Source: Streptomyces sp. AC558_RSS880
Lineage (GTDB): Bacteria > Actinomycetota > Actinomycetes > Streptomycetales > Streptomycetaceae
Length of the DNA: 64,000 nt
Direction of reading: 5' to 3'
Assembly: GCF_019049255.1 (NCBI RefSeq)
Contig: NZ_JAGMUJ010000033.1
Coordinates: forward strand, 1-64,000
Part shown: one piece after another, positions 1-9,031 of the stretch
Numbering within the stretch: the stretch's first letter is position 1
How the letters are laid out: each line of letters begins with the position of its first letter
Translations under genes and position numbers: made by a program
Notes under the pieces: model-generated
Databases searched by the model: none
Told to the model about the DNA's origin: nothing
What the model saw: only the letters and a program-made list of their open reading frames with translations

Positions 1-57
1 ATGTGTTAAGCACGCCGCCAGCGTTCGTCCTGAGCCAGGATCAAACTCTCCGTGAAT
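1..57 (-). rRNA. rrs: 16S rRNA, 5' end (partial)
   Basis: The reverse complement reads as the start of 16S rRNA, including the universal 27F site AGAGTTTGATCCTGGCTCAG and then GACGAACGCTGGCGGC. The gene runs out of the window on the left. The mature 5' end should lie near position 56-57, just before TTCACGGAG on the minus strand. The exact end is inferred from Streptomyces 16S sequences in general. Confidence 0.97.
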
Positions 58-480
58 GTTTTCCCGTAATCGGGACGACACATCACGAGAGCGGAACCGC
101 CGGAGGAATAGTCCGGCGGTTCACAGCGTCCTCGCTGTGTTTTTTCAAAGGAACCTCAACCCGATCGAACCGATCAGGTCGGGGTATCAACATATCTGGC
201 GTTGACTTTTGGCACGCTGTTGAGTTCTCAAGGAACGGACGCTTCCTTTGTACTCACCCTCGCGGGCTTTCCTCCGGGCGCTTCCCTTCGGTGTTTCCAA
301 CTCTACCAGTGTTTTTCCGGCCCTCCGACCACCGTTCTGCAGGCACGCAGAAGATGATCCAAAGTTAGGATCTGACAAGTTGGATTGCTGCCGAGTGGAG
401 GGCGTCTGTTCGTGCCGCCCATCCCCGAGCAGGAGTACAACCTTACACGGGGTCGCGGACCACGTGCAAATCGATTAGAG
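58..480 (-). promoter_or_regulatory. rRNA operon leader and promoter region
   Basis: No protein gene is supported here. Read on the minus strand, the segment leads into 16S rRNA. Positions 211-231 hold TTGAGAACTCAACAGCGTGCC, the boxA-like antitermination motif common in actinobacterial rRNA leaders. Positions 94-104 and 112-122 form an 11-bp perfect stem (GAACCGCCGGA/TCCGGCGGTTC), and a second stem follows at 122-128/133-139. These are probable processing structures just upstream of 16S. The rrn promoters should lie in the distal part, roughly 300-480, but no single -35/-10 pair could be chosen. Confidence 0.75.
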
Positions 481-484
481 TGCG

Positions 485-509
485 TGGTCTAGACCTCTCG
501 TCTAGACCA
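485..509. promoter_or_regulatory. tandem DasR-type operators (dre) upstream of crr-ptsI
   Basis: TGGTCTAGACC (485-495) and GTCTAGACCA (500-509) are two copies of the core of the DasR-responsive element (consensus ACTGGTCTAGACCAGT), separated by a few bases. Together they form a nearly symmetrical block. In Streptomyces the GlcNAc-responsive GntR regulator DasR controls PTS genes including crr-ptsI, so position and sequence agree. The site lies about 120 bp upstream of the crr start and between crr and the divergent rRNA operon. Confidence 0.85.
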
Positions 510-628
510 TTGATCCGGATCTGTCCTCCGAAACCGGTACGTCATATGACATACGCTGCTGAACAGCGCGCCGGAGGCAGGCAGTGACGGCGGCGTACGT
601 ACAGATCTCCACGCCTGGGAGGCTTCCC

Positions 629-1078
629 ATGACCACCGTGACGTCCCCGCTTGCAGGACGGGCCATCGGACTGGCGTCCGTACCCGACCCGGTCTTCTCC
701 GGAGCCATGGTCGGCCCGGGTACGGCGATCGACCCCACACGGGAGCCCTCCGAGGCCGTCTCGCCCGTCGACGGTGTGATCGTCTCTCTGCACCCGCACG
801 CGTTCGTCGTCGTCGACGAGAACGGACACGGCGTGCTCACCCACCTCGGTATCGACACCGTGCAGCTCAACGGCGAGGGCTTCGAGCTGCTCGTCAACAA
901 GGGCGACACCGTGACGCGCGGGCAGAGCATCGTGCGCTGGAACCCGGCCGCCGTCGAGGCCGCCGGCAAGTCCCCGGTGTGCCCGGTCGTTGCCCTGGAG
1001 GCCACGTCGGACGCTCTCTCCGAGCTTCGCGACGACGGCGATGTGAAGGCCGGCGACACCCTCTTCCTCTGGAAGTGA
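629..1078 (+). CDS. crr: PTS sugar-specific enzyme IIA component (Crr)
   Basis: This 149-residue cytoplasmic phosphocarrier accepts phosphate from HPr and passes it to EIIB domains. It is an EIIA-Glc fold protein. Visible motifs are SPVDGVIVSL (residues 45-54), HPHAF with His57, and THLGIDTVQL with the active-site His72. These two His match the paired histidines of E. coli IIA-Glc. The ATG at 629 follows GGGAGG at 616-622. An earlier in-frame start at 584 has no such site. In Streptomyces, Crr serves N-acetylglucosamine uptake with PtsI and HPr rather than glucose. ptsI follows after 77 bp, and DasR-type boxes lie upstream. Confidence 0.95.
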   Translation: MTTVTSPLAGRAIGLASVPDPVFSGAMVGPGTAIDPTREPSEAVSPVDGVIVSLHPHAFVVVDENGHGVLTHLGIDTVQLNGEGFELLVNKGDTVTRGQSIVRWNPAAVEAAGKSPVCPVVALEATSDALSELRDDGDVKAGDTLFLWK

Positions 1079-1155
1079 CGCGGCGCCGTCCGGTGACGGC
1101 CATCAGGACAACCAACGCGGCGGCTGAGCCCGCCGCTCTATCGGAGACGGGTGAG

Positions 1156-2826
1156 ATGGAGACAACGCTGCGAGGCGTCGGGGTCAGCCACGGCGTGGCG
1201 ATCGGCGAGGTACGGCACATGGGTACGGCGGTGCTCGAACCTCCGGCCAAGCAGATCCCGGCGGACGAGGCGGAGCGTGAGCAGGGGCGCGCCCGTAAGG
1301 CCGTGGAGGCGGTCGCGGCCGATCTGGTGGCGCGCGGCAACCTTGCCGGGGGCGAGGCCCAGGCGGTACTCGAGGCGCAGGCGATGATGGCCCAGGACCC
1401 TGAGCTGATGGCTGACGTGGAACGGCGCATCGCCGTCGGCAGCACCGCTGAGCGTGCGGTGTACGACGCGTTCGCCGCGTACCGCGAGCTGCTCGCGAAT
1501 GCCGGTGAGTACCTGGCGGGCCGCGTGGCCGACCTCGACGACGTGCGGAACCGTATCGTCGCGCGGCTGCTCGGGGTGCCGATGCCGGGCGTGCCGGACA
1601 GCGACGAACCGTATGTCCTCGTGGCCCGTGACCTCGCGCCGGCGGACACGGCGCTGCTCGACCCGACGCTGGTGCTCGGCTTCGTGACCGAGGAGGGCGG
1701 CCCCACCAGCCACAGCGCGATCCTGGCCCGCGCTCTCGGTGTCCCGGCCGTGGTCGCCCTGCCGGGTGCCGGTGAACTCGCCGAGGGCACGCTGATAGCG
1801 GTCGACGGCAGCACCGGCGAGATCTTCGTGAACCCGAGCGACGAGAAGAAGGCTCAGCTCGAGGCGGCGGCGGCCGAGCGCAAGGCGGCGCTGGCGGCGT
1901 CGACCGGGCCCGGTGCGACCGCCGATGGTCACAAGGTGCCGCTGCTGGCCAACATCGGCGGCCCGGCGGATGTGGCGGCCGCCGTCGAGGCGGGCGCGGA
2001 GGGTGTCGGTCTCTTCCGGACCGAGTTCCTGTTCCTGGACGACAACAAGAAGGCCCCTTCCGAGGAGAAGCAGGTCGCGGCCTACCGTCAGGTACTCGAG
2101 GCGTTCCCCGAGGGCCGTGTCGTGGTGCGGGTGCTGGACGCGGGCGCGGACAAGCCGCTGGACTTCCTCACTCCGGCCGACGAGCCGAACCCGGCGCTGG
2201 GCGTGCGTGGTCTGCGGACGCTGCTCGACCACCCCGGGGTGCTGCGTACGCAGCTGACGGCGCTGGCCAAGGCCGCCGAGGGGCTGCCCGTCCACCTCGA
2301 GGTCATGGCCCCGATGGTGGCGGACCGGGCCGATGCCAAGGCTTTCGCGGACGCCTGCCGGGAGGCGGGACTGCGGGCGAAGTTCGGCGCGATGGTCGAG
2401 ATTCCGTCGGCCGCGCTGCGGGCGCGCTCGGTGCTGCAGGAGGTGGAGTTCCTGTCGCTGGGCACGAACGACCTCGCGCAGTACACGTTCGCCGCGGACC
2501 GTCAGGTGGGTGCGGTCTCCCGGCTGCAGGATCCGTGGCAGCCCGCGCTGCTCGACCTGGTGGCGCTGTCCGCCGAGGCGGCGAAGGCCGAGAGCAAGAG
2601 CTGTGGTGTCTGCGGTGAGGCCGCTTCCGACCCGCTGCTCGCGTGTGTGCTGACCGGTCTGGGTGTCACCTCTCTCTCCATGGGTGCGGCGTCCATTCCG
2701 TATGTGCGGGCGTCGCTGGCGAAGTTCACGCTGGCGCAGTGCGAGCGGGCCGCGGCGGCGGCCCGGGCGGCGGACAGTGCCGCGGATGCCCGTGCCGCCG
2801 CTCAGGCGGTGCTGTCGGGCGAGTAG
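1156..2826 (+). CDS. ptsI: PTS enzyme I (phosphoenolpyruvate-protein phosphotransferase)
   Basis: This 556-residue enzyme autophosphorylates with phosphoenolpyruvate and phosphorylates HPr, starting the PTS relay. The N-terminal HPr-binding region is followed by the swivelling phosphohistidine domain, with GGPTSHSAILAR and active His186. The C-terminal PEP-binding TIM barrel shows VRVLDAGADKPL, GTNDLAQYTFAADR and the CGVCGEAASDP cysteine motif. Length is normal for the family. The ATG at 1156 was chosen because homology begins at METTLRGVGVSHG, and GAGACGGGTGAG provides a weak ribosome binding site. It is co-directional with crr and very likely in the same DasR-controlled operon. A hairpin follows the stop. 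Confidence 0.96.
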   Translation: METTLRGVGVSHGVAIGEVRHMGTAVLEPPAKQIPADEAEREQGRARKAVEAVAADLVARGNLAGGEAQAVLEAQAMMAQDPELMADVERRIAVGSTAERAVYDAFAAYRELLANAGEYLAGRVADLDDVRNRIVARLLGVPMPGVPDSDEPYVLVARDLAPADTALLDPTLVLGFVTEEGGPTSHSAILARALGVPAVVALPGAGELAEGTLIAVDGSTGEIFVNPSDEKKAQLEAAAAERKAALAASTGPGATADGHKVPLLANIGGPADVAAAVEAGAEGVGLFRTEFLFLDDNKKAPSEEKQVAAYRQVLEAFPEGRVVVRVLDAGADKPLDFLTPADEPNPALGVRGLRTLLDHPGVLRTQLTALAKAAEGLPVHLEVMAPMVADRADAKAFADACREAGLRAKFGAMVEIPSAALRARSVLQEVEFLSLGTNDLAQYTFAADRQVGAVSRLQDPWQPALLDLVALSAEAAKAESKSCGVCGEAASDPLLACVLTGLGVTSLSMGAASIPYVRASLAKFTLAQCERAAAAARAADSAADARAAAQAVLSGE

Positions 2827-2859
2827 CCGGACCGGGCCGGCCGGCGATCGGCGTCCCCG

Positions 2860-2889
2860 GGGGCGCTCCACCTGGAGGTGGGGCGCCCC
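2860..2889. terminator. hairpin between convergent ptsI and 2905-3792
   Basis: GGGGCGC (2860-2866) pairs with GCGCCCC (2883-2889), and CCACCT (2868-2873) pairs with AGGTGG (2876-2881). The result is a 13-bp stem with one mismatch and a GG loop. It lies between the stop codons of two convergent genes, so it is a likely bidirectional terminator. There is no long T tract, as is usual in Streptomyces. Confidence 0.7.
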
Positions 2890-2904
2890 TCTGGCGTTTC
2901 CGGC

Positions 2905-3792
2905 TCAATGGCAGTGGGCCGGGCCCGGTCCCTGGCCGAGGTCGGGCGGCTCGCAGTAGTCGACGTTGGACTCCGGGGAGATGAGCTCTCCGGACTCGGC
3001 GTCGGTGCAGTAGGCGTCGAAGACCTCGCCGGCGGTGAGAGGTTCGAGGCCGTGGGCGCGCAGTCGCCAGCCGTGGATACGGTCGGGGCTGCCGGGTTTG
3101 CTGGTCCGCATGACCAGTCCGCCGGGGCTCTCGGTGGCGAGGCCGACGGCCAGGACGGTGGTGAATTCGAGGGCTTCGGACTCGTCGAGTTCCATGCGGC
3201 CGGCGATGTCGTCGGCGTGCAGGACGGCGACGAGTGTTTCGGGTGGTCCGGAGACGCTGCACACGAGGTGCCGCTCGCCGGGTGGGGCCGTGTCGAGGAT
3301 GCGGACGAGGAGGTGTGAGGCGCGGGTGAAGGCGGCGCGGCCCAGGTCCTCGCCGCACGAGGCGCAGGCGCCGAGGCGGGCGAGGAGCGCGGCCGCGTAC
3401 TCCCAGGTGGCGTGGCGTACGGCCTCGTCGACGAGGGTGGGCAGGAGGTCGGCCAGTGGGCGGCCGTCGTAGGGGATCGTGGGACCGGTGGACGCGAGTG
3501 CGGCCGTGAACCGTGTGCGGCTGGTGTGGCTGTCGGGGTCGAGGCCCGTTTCCGCGCAGTACTCGGCGTAGTCCTCGGGGTCGAAGAGGGCCACCGTGGT
3601 GTGGCTGCCCTGCAGCGCACGCGTCCTGAGGACGGCTTCCATGTGTTTGAGGTAGGTGGTGTGGTCGTCGAAGACGAAGCTGTCGTAGCGCCGCATGGCG
3701 CGGAAGTCGTGCTCGTCGGCCAGCAGGCCGATGGTGCCCGCGACTTCGCGGTGCAGGACGCGTCGCAAGGTCCGGTGGTCGGTGTGGGCCAT
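2905..3792 (-). CDS. conserved hypothetical protein (295 aa)
   Basis: This protein was not recognised. It is soluble, acidic, without signal peptide or membrane segment, and rich in aromatic and charged residues in its first third. A CASCGEDLG segment near residues 143-151 carries a CxxC pair, and a second cysteine/histidine cluster ends the protein (PGPAHCH). The start at 3792 has GGGGAGA just upstream on the minus strand; an in-frame GTG/ATG 11 codons earlier has no better site. The gene sits alone between ptsI (convergent) and the acetoacetyl-CoA synthetase gene. A Streptomyces-restricted protein is the best guess. Confidence 0.85.
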   Translation of the reverse strand: MAHTDHRTLRRVLHREVAGTIGLLADEHDFRAMRRYDSFVFDDHTTYLKHMEAVLRTRALQGSHTTVALFDPEDYAEYCAETGLDPDSHTSRTRFTAALASTGPTIPYDGRPLADLLPTLVDEAVRHATWEYAAALLARLGACASCGEDLGRAAFTRASHLLVRILDTAPPGERHLVCSVSGPPETLVAVLHADDIAGRMELDESEALEFTTVLAVGLATESPGGLVMRTSKPGSPDRIHGWRLRAHGLEPLTAGEVFDAYCTDAESGELISPESNVDYCEPPDLGQGPGPAHCH

Positions 3793-3891
3793 GTCTCCCC
3801 CTGTGCACAGTCGATCAATGCTCACTCACAGTAATCGGCGGCACTGACAACGGCGTGGGCCGAGGGGGAGCCGGTCTTGTTCCCGGGACGG

Positions 3892-5868
3892 TCAGGCGCG
3901 CTTGCGGGCGAGTTCCTCGTAGAAGGCGAGTAGGCCGAGGTTGTCGATGGATCCCGGGTTGACCGCCTTCTCCAGCGGGGTGCCCTGGAGGAGGCGCTTG
4001 ACCGGGACCTCGATGCGTTTGCCGGTGAGGGTGTGCGGGACGCCGGGGACCTCGATGATCTCGTCGGGGACGTGACGCGGTGAGAGGTGTTCGCGGATGG
4101 TCCGCTTGATGCGGCCGCGCAGGTCCTCGTCGAGGGTGGCTCCGGGTGTCAGGTGGACGAACAGGGGCATCCAGTAGCCGCCGTCGGGCTGTTCGACGCC
4201 GATGACGAGGGATTCCCTGATCTCGGGGAGGCGTTCCACGGCTTCGTAGATGTCGGCCGATCCCATGCGGACGCCCTGGCGGTTGAGCGTGGAGTCGGAG
4301 CGGCCGTGGATGACGACGGAGCCCCGGGAGGTGATGGTGATCCAGTCGCCGTGCCGCCAGACACCGGGGTAGGTGTCGAAGTAGCTGTCGTGGTAGCGGG
4401 TGCCGTCGGGGTCGTTCCAGAAGTGGATCGGCATGGAGGGCATCGGATTGGTGACCACGAGTTCGCCGACCTCGTCGGTCAGGGGCTTGCCGCCGGCGTC
4501 CCAGGACTGCAGGTCCGTGCCCAGGCCGGGGGCCTGGAGCTCGCCGATGTGGACGGGGAGGGTCGGTACGGCTCCGGCGAAGCAGGAGCAGACGTCGGTG
4601 CCGCCGCTGACGGAGGCGATCCACAGGTCGGCCCCGTTCTCGGCGAACTCGTCGTGCAGCCAGCGGAAGCCGTCGGGGGGCAGGGGGGAGCCGGTGGTCG
4701 CGACGCACTTCACCGCGGAGAGGTCGAAGTCGCGCGAGGGGTGCACGTCGGCCTTGCGGCATGCCATGACGTAGGCGGCGGAGGTGCCGTAGAGGGTGGC
4801 GCCGGTGCGTTCGGCGATGCGCCACTGGGCGCCTGTGTCCGGGTAGCCGGGGCTGCCGTCGTACAGGACGATCGTCGTTCCGGTCAGGAGACCGGAGACG
4901 AGGAAGTTCCACATCATCCAGCCGGTGGAGGTGTACCAGAAGAAGCGGTCCCCGGGGCCCAGGTCGCAGTGGAGTCCGAGTTGCTTGAGGTGTTCGACGA
5001 GGATGCCGCCCTGGGACTGGACGATCGCCTTGGGCAGTCCGGTGGTGCCGGAGGAGTAGAGCACCCACAGCGGGTGGTCGAAGGGCACCTGCTCGAAGAC
5101 CGGTTCGGTGTCCGCGGCGGTGAGGGCGGACCAGTCCAGTGCCCCGTCGGGGGCCTCGGTGCCGAGCAGGGGGATGTGCACGACGGCGCGCAGGGTGGGC
5201 AGTTCACGGCGGAGTTCGGCGACGACGTCACGTCGGTCGTGTTCCTTGCCGCCGTAGCGGTAGCCGTCGACGGTGAACAGGACGACGGGTTCGACCTGCT
5301 GGAAGCGGTCGAGGACGCTGCGGGCGCCGAAGTCGGGGGCGCAGGAGGTCCACACGCCGCCCACGGCCGCCGTGGCGAGGAGGGCGACGACGGCCTGCGG
5401 GATGTTCGGGAGGTATCCGCTGACGCGGTCTCCGGGGCGTACGCCGAGGGAGCGCAGCTCGGCCGCCAGGGAGCCGACCTGGCGGCGCAGCTCGGCCCAG
5501 GTGACGGGGTGCGGGTCATGGGTTTCGTCGACGTACAGAAGCGCGGCTTCGTCCGCGCGGGAGGCGGTCGCGCGCAGCGCGTGTTCGGCGTAGTTCAGCG
5601 TGGCTCCGGGGAACCACTGGGCGCCGGGCATCGAGCGGTCGCCCAGCACACGCGCGTAGGGAGTCGAGAAGCGGACGTCGAACCACTCCGTGACCGCTTT
5701 CCAGAAGGTGTCCAGCTCGTCCACGGACCAGCGGTGGAGCGCCGCGTAGCCGCCCTCGGCGGGGGCGCCGTGGTGTTCGGCGGCCCATGCCTGGAACGTG
5801 GTGATCCGTGCCTGGGCGATCTGGTCCCGGCTCGGCTGCCAGAGCGGCTGGGGGTTCACGGTCGACAT
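3892..5868 (-). CDS. acetoacetyl-CoA synthetase
   Basis: This 658-residue ANL-superfamily ligase probably activates acetoacetate to acetoacetyl-CoA with ATP. The P-loop-like adenylation motif YSSGTTGLPKAIVQSQGG is complete. Further on come FFWYTSTGWMMWNFLVSGL and the GGTD motif (SVSGGTDVCSCF). The C-terminal swivel region has GRSDSTLNRQGVRMGSADIY, and TGKRIEVPVK carries the catalytic Lys. The N-terminal ACAS_N region and the long form fit acetoacetyl-CoA rather than acetyl-CoA synthetase. The ATG at 5868 is where homology begins (MSTVNPQPLWQPS). It is divergent from the GH31-like gene. Substrate is inferred from the family. Confidence 0.88.
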   Translation of the reverse strand: MSTVNPQPLWQPSRDQIAQARITTFQAWAAEHHGAPAEGGYAALHRWSVDELDTFWKAVTEWFDVRFSTPYARVLGDRSMPGAQWFPGATLNYAEHALRATASRADEAALLYVDETHDPHPVTWAELRRQVGSLAAELRSLGVRPGDRVSGYLPNIPQAVVALLATAAVGGVWTSCAPDFGARSVLDRFQQVEPVVLFTVDGYRYGGKEHDRRDVVAELRRELPTLRAVVHIPLLGTEAPDGALDWSALTAADTEPVFEQVPFDHPLWVLYSSGTTGLPKAIVQSQGGILVEHLKQLGLHCDLGPGDRFFWYTSTGWMMWNFLVSGLLTGTTIVLYDGSPGYPDTGAQWRIAERTGATLYGTSAAYVMACRKADVHPSRDFDLSAVKCVATTGSPLPPDGFRWLHDEFAENGADLWIASVSGGTDVCSCFAGAVPTLPVHIGELQAPGLGTDLQSWDAGGKPLTDEVGELVVTNPMPSMPIHFWNDPDGTRYHDSYFDTYPGVWRHGDWITITSRGSVVIHGRSDSTLNRQGVRMGSADIYEAVERLPEIRESLVIGVEQPDGGYWMPLFVHLTPGATLDEDLRGRIKRTIREHLSPRHVPDEIIEVPGVPHTLTGKRIEVPVKRLLQGTPLEKAVNPGSIDNLGLLAFYEELARKRA

Positions 5869-6081
5869 GGGGCGGCTCCCGGACTGTGCGCGTCGTGTGC
5901 GTCCTCCGCGCACGGGCTGGGGTGTGCGCGTGACACGGCTGACAGGGACGATGCCATGTGATCGACTTCCGCACCAGGGCGTCTCCCACATAGTCCGTGT
6001 CGTGAAGATGTGGTCCGATCACAGGTGAACGGCAGTTGAACGACCCGCATGGTGGGCGCGGTCAATGGCAGGGTGAGCAGC

Positions 6082-8460
6082 ATGGACGGTCGTGACCTGG
6101 TGCGTTCGGTGAAGTCGGTCGGTTCGGTGGGGGCGGCTCAGGGGTTGCGTACCGTACGAGCAGCGTGGCGCAGGCGGCGGGCCGACGCCACCGGGCTGCC
6201 GCCGCGGGGGCCGGTGCGTGCGCGGGTGCCCGGGACCGTGCGGGAGGTGGAGCCGGGGCTCGGTGGCGGGCTGATCAGGTTCGGCCGCTCGGAGTTGCGG
6301 ATCTTCGTGGCGGTGAACGGGGCGGTCTTCTGGGGCTGGGACGGGGCTGCTCCGGAACCGTCGTACGCGCTGGCCGGCCGCTGTCCCGATCCGGATCCGC
6401 GGGCCGCGCTGGAACCGGACAAGGACGGTGGCTGGCGGGTGGTGGCCGAGCGGGTGACGGTGGTGGTCTCGCGGCACGGCGCGGTGGAGGTGCTCACCCC
6501 GGGGGGTGTGATGCTGCGGCGCGATCTGCCGCCGCGGTGGTGGGAGCCGGTGGGCGGTGGTGCCGCGCGCTGGATGCAGCGGTCCGAGGTGCCGGCCGAC
6601 GCGCGTTTCTTCGGGCTCGGGGGGCGTGCGTCGGGTCCCCGACTGCGGGACGGCACGTACCGGTTGTGGAACGCCGCGCCCGGCCGTGCTGTCGGTCCCG
6701 GCGACGATCCGCTGTCCGTCACGATGCCGGTGCAGATGGTGGTGGCCGACGCGGGCACGCATCTGATGTTCTACGACAACTCGTGGGACGGCACCGTGAC
6801 GCTGCGGGAGGGCGAGGAGGGTGCCGGTTCCGGACACGACCGGGCCGGGACGAGTGAGGTGTGCGTGGACGGTGGTCCGCTGCGCTGTTGGGTGATGGTG
6901 GGTGCTCCCGCGCGGGTGCTGCTCGCCTGGGCCTCGCTCACCGGTGCGCCGGCGCTACCGCCCGCGTGGGCGCTCGGTCACCATCACGCGCGAGGGGCTT
7001 CCGGCGGCGAGGAGGAGGTGCGGCGGACCGTCGCGGGGCACCGGGAGCACGGGCTGCCGCTCGACGCCGTGCACCTCGGTATCGATCACTTCGATGCCCG
7101 TCAGGTGTTCACCGTGGACCGGGAGCGGTTCCCCAAGCTGCCGGTTCTCGCGGACGAACTGCGGCGCGAGGGGATCAGGCTGGTGTCGGTCGTCGGTCCG
7201 GCGGTCGGCGCGGCACCCGGCACCACCGTGTACGACGAGGGGGTGGAGCGGGACGCGTTCGTGCGGGACGCCTCCGGGGAGGTCGTGGAAGGGGCCGGGA
7301 GCGCCGGAGAGGTGGTCTTTCCGGACTTCACGCACGCGCGCGTGCGTGCGTGGTGGGGCGGTTTGTACGCGGAGCGGCTGGCACAGGGGTTCGCGGGCTT
7401 CTGGCACAGCCTGGACGAGCCGACGTCCTTCACGGCCTTCGGCGAGCCGACGCTGCCGCGGTCGGCGCGCCACGCGCTGGACGGGCGCGGAGGTGACCAT
7501 CGCGAGGCGCACAACGTGTACGGGCTGTGCATGGCCCGGGCGGCGTACGAGGGGCTGCGGGAGCAGGCTCCCCGGGAGCGGCCGTTCGTGTTCTCGCGTT
7601 CCGGGTGGGCCGGTATGCAGCGTCACGGCGGGGTGTGGTCGGGCGGGGTGATGGCGGGGTGGCCCGGGTTGCGGGCGGCGTTGTCGCTGGTGCTGGGGCT
7701 GGGCCTGTGCGGTGTTCCCTACGCGGGTCCGGACGTCGGCGGCTCCCCCGGGGAGGTGTCGCCCGAGCTGTATCTGCGCGGGCTCCAGTTGGGGGCCTAT
7801 CTTCCGTTCTTCCGCACCCATGACGGTGCGCGTGCGGGCCGGGGTGGGCCGTGGGGGTTCGGCGCGGACGTCCTCGGGCACGCGCGCGTGGCGCTCGTCG
7901 AACGCCGGCGGCTGCTGCCGTACTTCATGACGCTGGCGCATCTGGCCCGGCGTACCGGGGCGCCGTATGTGCGGCCGTTGTGGTGGTCGGCGCCCGAGGA
8001 CCGCGCGTTGCGCGACTGCGAGGACGCCTTCCTGCTCGGCGACTGTCTGCTGGTGGCGCCGGTGCTCGCTCCGGGTGTGGACCGGCGGGCCGTCCAGCTG
8101 CCGCGCGGGCGGTGGTACGACACGGCGACGGGACGGGCGTACGACGGGCCGGTCCGGGTGTGGGCCGACGCGCCGCTGGGGCGGATCCCGGTGTTCGCGC
8201 GCGGGGGCGCCGTTCTTCCGGTGCTGGGGGAGGACGGCGGTCCGGAGCTGGAGGTGTGGGCACCGGCCCGGGGGCGGACCGGGGGCGGGCTGGTCGTACC
8301 GGACGTCGGCGAGGGGTGGGAGGAGCCGGAGACCGAGCGTTACACGGTGCGGTGGTCGGGTTCGCGGGTCGTCGTCGAGCGGGAGGGCGGGGACCGCGGC
8401 GTGGAGCCGTCCTGCCCGGTGCGCGTCCGCGGGACGGGCACCGGCGGGGGTCAGATGTAG
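6082..8460 (+). CDS. glycoside hydrolase family 31-like protein, catalytic residues missing
   Basis: This 792-residue protein has the GH31 layout: an N-terminal beta-sandwich, a (beta/alpha)8 barrel starting with LPPAWALGHHHARG, GIDHFDARQVFTVDRERFP, the PFFRTHDG loop, and a C-terminal beta-domain. Active GH31 enzymes have WxDMNEP with the nucleophile Asp. This protein reads FWHSLDEP, placing Ser443 at the nucleophile position. The acid/base Asp in GHWTGD is replaced by Gly522 in GVWSGG. The fold should be intact but retaining glycosidase chemistry looks impossible, so a binding or regulatory role is plausible. No signal peptide is evident. The ATG at 6082 was preferred to 6049. The stop overlaps the convergent Nudix gene by 10 bp. 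Confidence 0.85.
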   Translation: MDGRDLVRSVKSVGSVGAAQGLRTVRAAWRRRRADATGLPPRGPVRARVPGTVREVEPGLGGGLIRFGRSELRIFVAVNGAVFWGWDGAAPEPSYALAGRCPDPDPRAALEPDKDGGWRVVAERVTVVVSRHGAVEVLTPGGVMLRRDLPPRWWEPVGGGAARWMQRSEVPADARFFGLGGRASGPRLRDGTYRLWNAAPGRAVGPGDDPLSVTMPVQMVVADAGTHLMFYDNSWDGTVTLREGEEGAGSGHDRAGTSEVCVDGGPLRCWVMVGAPARVLLAWASLTGAPALPPAWALGHHHARGASGGEEEVRRTVAGHREHGLPLDAVHLGIDHFDARQVFTVDRERFPKLPVLADELRREGIRLVSVVGPAVGAAPGTTVYDEGVERDAFVRDASGEVVEGAGSAGEVVFPDFTHARVRAWWGGLYAERLAQGFAGFWHSLDEPTSFTAFGEPTLPRSARHALDGRGGDHREAHNVYGLCMARAAYEGLREQAPRERPFVFSRSGWAGMQRHGGVWSGGVMAGWPGLRAALSLVLGLGLCGVPYAGPDVGGSPGEVSPELYLRGLQLGAYLPFFRTHDGARAGRGGPWGFGADVLGHARVALVERRRLLPYFMTLAHLARRTGAPYVRPLWWSAPEDRALRDCEDAFLLGDCLLVAPVLAPGVDRRAVQLPRGRWYDTATGRAYDGPVRVWADAPLGRIPVFARGGAVLPVLGEDGGPELEVWAPARGRTGGGLVVPDVGEGWEEPETERYTVRWSGSRVVVEREGGDRGVEPSCPVRVRGTGTGGGQM

Positions 8461-8969
8461 CGGCCCTCGAACCAGGCCCGTGCGGCCAGGGTGTGCAGGG
8501 GGAACGCGAGTTCCTCCGGGCGGCGCAGCAGGTCGCGCTCCCCGGTCTCGTCGGTGACGGTGAAGGGCGGCAGGTCTTCCGCGGGGCGTTCCGGGAGGAG
8601 CCCGAACAGCAGCAGGTGTCCGTCGGGCGAGCTCATGGCGTCGGCGAGCCGTACGTCGCGGCTCGCCGCGACGATGCCGGTCTCTTCCTCGAGTTCACGG
8701 ACGACGGCCTGGCGCCAGTCCTCCCGGTCGTCGATGTAGCCGCCGGGCAGGGCCGTACGCCCGCGCGCGGGCGCGATGGTGCGGGTGATGACGACGAGGC
8801 CGGTGCCCTGCGTGTCGTACACGGGCTGGAGGGCGACCGCGACCGGCAGCGGGTTGCGGTAGGCGACGGCGCCGCAGGCCGGGCAGGTCCGGGGCCATCC
8901 GGAGACGCCCTCTCCGAAGGGCGTGCCGCAGCTCGAACAGTGGGAGTCCGGCGCGGAGTTGGGAGTCAT
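8451..8969 (-). CDS. Nudix hydrolase with N-terminal zinc ribbon
   Basis: This 172-residue protein begins with a zinc ribbon (CSSCGTPF, then CPACGAVAYRNP) and continues into a complete Nudix box, GGYIDDRE followed by RELEEETGI, fitting GX5EX7REUXEEXGU. The layout resembles NudC/YjaD-like NUDIX proteins that hydrolyse nucleoside diphosphate derivatives, though substrate cannot be read from sequence. The ATG at 8969 gives MTPNSAPDSHCSSCG. An in-frame GTG (VSETHAM) lies a few codons upstream. The next gene on this strand, the VanX-like dipeptidase, ends 62 bp upstream. The 3' end overlaps the convergent GH31-like gene. Confidence 0.9.
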   Translation of the reverse strand: MTPNSAPDSHCSSCGTPFGEGVSGWPRTCPACGAVAYRNPLPVAVALQPVYDTQGTGLVVITRTIAPARGRTALPGGYIDDREDWRQAVVRELEEETGIVAASRDVRLADAMSSPDGHLLLFGLLPERPAEDLPPFTVTDETGERDLLRRPEELAFPLHTLAARAWFEGRYI

Positions 8970-9031
8970 GGCATGAGTTTCGGACACGCGCGGACTGTAT
9001 CCGATCACGGTGGGGGCGTCTCCGGGGCCGG

